Assembly (NCBI GenBank): GCA_020850535.1
Contig: JADZEM010000118.1
Span: forward strand, 1-64,000
Direction of reading: 5' to 3'
Source: Chloroflexota bacterium
Lineage (GTDB): Bacteria > Chloroflexota > UBA6077 > JACCZL01
Length of the DNA stretch: 64,000 bases
Position 1 is the first letter of the stretch, and each line of letters begins with the position of its first letter. The notes below the pieces were generated by a model that had not been told where the DNA came from, made no database searches, and was given only the letters and a program-made list of their open reading frames with translations. Position numbers and translations under genes: made by a program. Positions 62,423 through 64,000 of this stretch are shown piece after piece.

Positions 62423-64000
62423 ATGATGGATCAGCCAGTCCAGAAGCGAGCGGTGAGTCGCCGGCGATTCCTGAGCCTTGCCGTGCTGGTGGGCGCGGCG
62501 GCCAGCGGTACATCGCTGCTTGCCGCCTGCGGCCAGCCAGCACCGGCCGCGCCCGCCAAGCCCGCGGAGCCGGCGAAGCCCGCGGAAGCCGCGAAGCCGG
62601 CCGAGGCGGCCAAGCCCGCGGCCCCCGCTGGCAACCCGAACGCCGGCCCCCCGGCCGGGAATCCGAACGCCGGTCCGCCAGCAGGCAATCCGAACGCAGG
62701 TCCGGCGGCGCAGGCCCCGGCCGCCGCGCAGAAGCCGGCCGATACGCCGTCGGGCGTCAAGCAGGTGGCGCGCAACCGGACGCTGATCCAGGTGCGCGGC
62801 GGCACCCAGGGCAAGTTCATCGCGCATGAGCTGTGGAGCCCGTACGCCATCGGATCGACGCCGCAGATCGGCCTCAACGCGATCTACGAGCCGCTCGCCT
62901 TCTACAGCGCCTACGCTGACAAGGAGACGATGTGGCTGGCCGAGAGCTACCAGTTCAGCCCCGACTTCAAGACGCTGACCGTCAAGACCCGGCAGAACGT
63001 CAAGTGGAGCGACGGCAAGCCGTTCAGCGCCGAGGACGTGACGTACACCCTCAACATGCTGCGGGATCTCGGCCCCAAGGTGAAGTGGGGCAAGGACGTT
63101 CAGGACTCGGTCACCGAGGCAAAGACGGCGGACCCGAACACCTGTGTGATCACGTTCCAGCGTCCATCGCCGCGCTTCTTCTATCACATGCTGTCGTACA
63201 AGTACGACATCGGTCTGCACATCGTCCCGAAGCACATCTTCGACGGGCAGGACTGGACCACCTTCACGCACTTCGACGTGGCGAAGGGCTGGCCGGTCAC
63301 CACGAGCCCGTGGCAGGTCGTGGCGGTGTCGCCGAATCAGATGATCATGGATCGACGCCCCGAGTGGTGGGGCACGGGCGTGGTCAAGGACTTCGGGCAG
63401 TTGCCGAAGGTCGAGCGGCTGGTCTGGCTGCCGGTCCAGGGCGAGCAGCAGCTCGTCCAGGGGCTGATCACGAACGACCTGGACTTCACCACCGGCATCG
63501 AGGTGGACTCGTTCGGGACGGTCTTCAAGGGCAACGCGAAGATCACCACCTACAGCGGCCAGAAGCTGCCGTACGGCAACATGGACTGGTGGCCGACCTC
63601 CCTGTACGTCCAGACCCAGAAGCCGCCGTACAACAACCCGGAGTTCCGCTGGGCGCTCAGCTACCTCATCGACCGCGATCAGTTGATCAAGGTGGGCTGG
63701 GGCGGCTCGTCTGAGAAGACCGAGCTCCCGATGCCGAACTTCCCGGCGCTGCGGCCGTTCTTCGACGCCGCGAAGCCGCTGCTGCAGAAGTGGCCGACGA
63801 ACGAGTTCAACCCCGAGAAGGGCCACGCGATGATGTCGAAGCTGGGCTGGAAGCGCGGCTCCGACAACATGTACGTGGACCCGAGCGGCGCGAAGTTCCA
63901 GATGGACATCATCGCCAACCCGGACTTCCCCTCGCCGGGGCCGGTGCTGGTGGAGCTGCTCAAGCGGCAGGGCATCGCCGCGACCTTCGCCATCCCGCCG
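62423..64000 (+). CDS. ABC substrate-binding lipoprotein, C-terminus beyond the window
   Basis: 526 codons are visible. The start is one of two adjacent ATGs (62423, 62426) after GAGGAGG. The signal RRRFLSLAVLVGAAASGTSLLAAC ends in a lipobox Cys. The stalk has AKPAE repeats followed by three copies of a GNPNAGPPA unit near residues 74-95. The ligand domain closely resembles the binding protein at 58245 (SDGKPFSAEDV, IVPKHIFDGQDWT, LPYGNMDWWPTSLY). It is probably a paralogue with its own permeases beyond the edge, or a second receptor for the same permeases. Confidence 0.88.
   Translation, partial: MMDQPVQKRAVSRRRFLSLAVLVGAAASGTSLLAACGQPAPAAPAKPAEPAKPAEAAKPAEAAKPAAPAGNPNAGPPAGNPNAGPPAGNPNAGPAAQAPAAAQKPADTPSGVKQVARNRTLIQVRGGTQGKFIAHELWSPYAIGSTPQIGLNAIYEPLAFYSAYADKETMWLAESYQFSPDFKTLTVKTRQNVKWSDGKPFSAEDVTYTLNMLRDLGPKVKWGKDVQDSVTEAKTADPNTCVITFQRPSPRFFYHMLSYKYDIGLHIVPKHIFDGQDWTTFTHFDVAKGWPVTTSPWQVVAVSPNQMIMDRRPEWWGTGVVKDFGQLPKVERLVWLPVQGEQQLVQGLITNDLDFTTGIEVDSFGTVFKGNAKITTYSGQKLPYGNMDWWPTSLYVQTQKPPYNNPEFRWALSYLIDRDQLIKVGWGGSSEKTELPMPNFPALRPFFDAAKPLLQKWPTNEFNPEKGHAMMSKLGWKRGSDNMYVDPSGAKFQMDIIANPDFPSPGPVLVELLKRQGIAATFAIPP

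Overview
This is a GC-rich chromosomal window, dense with genes and carrying many GTG starts. The closest fit is a member of the Chloroflexota. That placement is inferred from style, not from a marker gene: oligopeptide-type binding lipoproteins with Ala/Pro/Lys-rich stalks, a short EF-Ts, a MGDG-synthase-like glycosyltransferase and a type III DnaJ next to hspR. No rRNA or tRNA gene was seen.

Layout. 1-479: two copies of a dispersed ~217-bp palindromic repeat. 480-11437: a surface-sugar region with a six-hairpin glycosidase-like protein, four polytopic GT-C type glycosyltransferases, an isopenicillin-N-epimerase-like aminotransferase and a TatA protein fused to a LysM domain. 11527-15723: a Pro/Ala-rich anchored protein, a dnaJ-hspR pair behind a promoter that overlaps a HAIR-like repeat, a double-BON protein and a DUF3105 protein. 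16040-25257: a 9.2-kb Tn7-like transposon. 25269-34929, minus strand: gyrB, a membrane protein, and the nusA-ylxR-infB-rbfA-truB-ribF translation cluster, with a plus-strand Uma2 endonuclease gene between gyrB and ribF. 35272-40477: an MgtC/DUF4010 membrane protein and an ABC peptide-transporter set (binding protein and two permeases). 40500-47533, minus strand: the conserved rpsB-tsf-pyrH-frr-uppS-cdsA-dxr-rseP series. 48171-57598: a YvlD-like protein, membrane-anchored YvcK, secG, an anchored binding protein, an OmpR-type two-component system divergent from a DUF5666-like exported protein, a MGDG-synthase-like glycosyltransferase and DoxX. 58245-64000: a second ABC peptide-transporter cluster and the start of a third binding protein cut by the window edge. 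No transporter ATPase is present for either ABC set.

The most notable system is the transposon. It encodes TnsA, TnsB, TnsC and a 758-residue TniQ/TnsD with about six helix-turn-helix modules in tandem. These are followed in the same operon by a 925-residue protein joining a Cas4/RecB-like four-cysteine region, a DEDDy exonuclease domain and a complete-looking IS66-type DDE transposase. Its ends are matched TGTAGGGTCTC termini, each with three TnsB-like repeats. One end lies 11 bp from the gyrB stop codon, which suggests a gyrB 3'-end attachment site by analogy with Tn7 at glmS. No cas genes or CRISPR array are present.

The second notable element is a MITE-like repeat with about five copies here. 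Two copies are flanked by perfect 10-bp direct repeats, showing that it has moved. Regulatory signals that can be read directly include symmetric operators between the response regulator and its divergent neighbour, an intrinsic terminator in the nusA leader, a shared GTGCTATACT-type promoter for nusA and rpsB, and two genes whose GTG start lies 6 nt after a -10 box.
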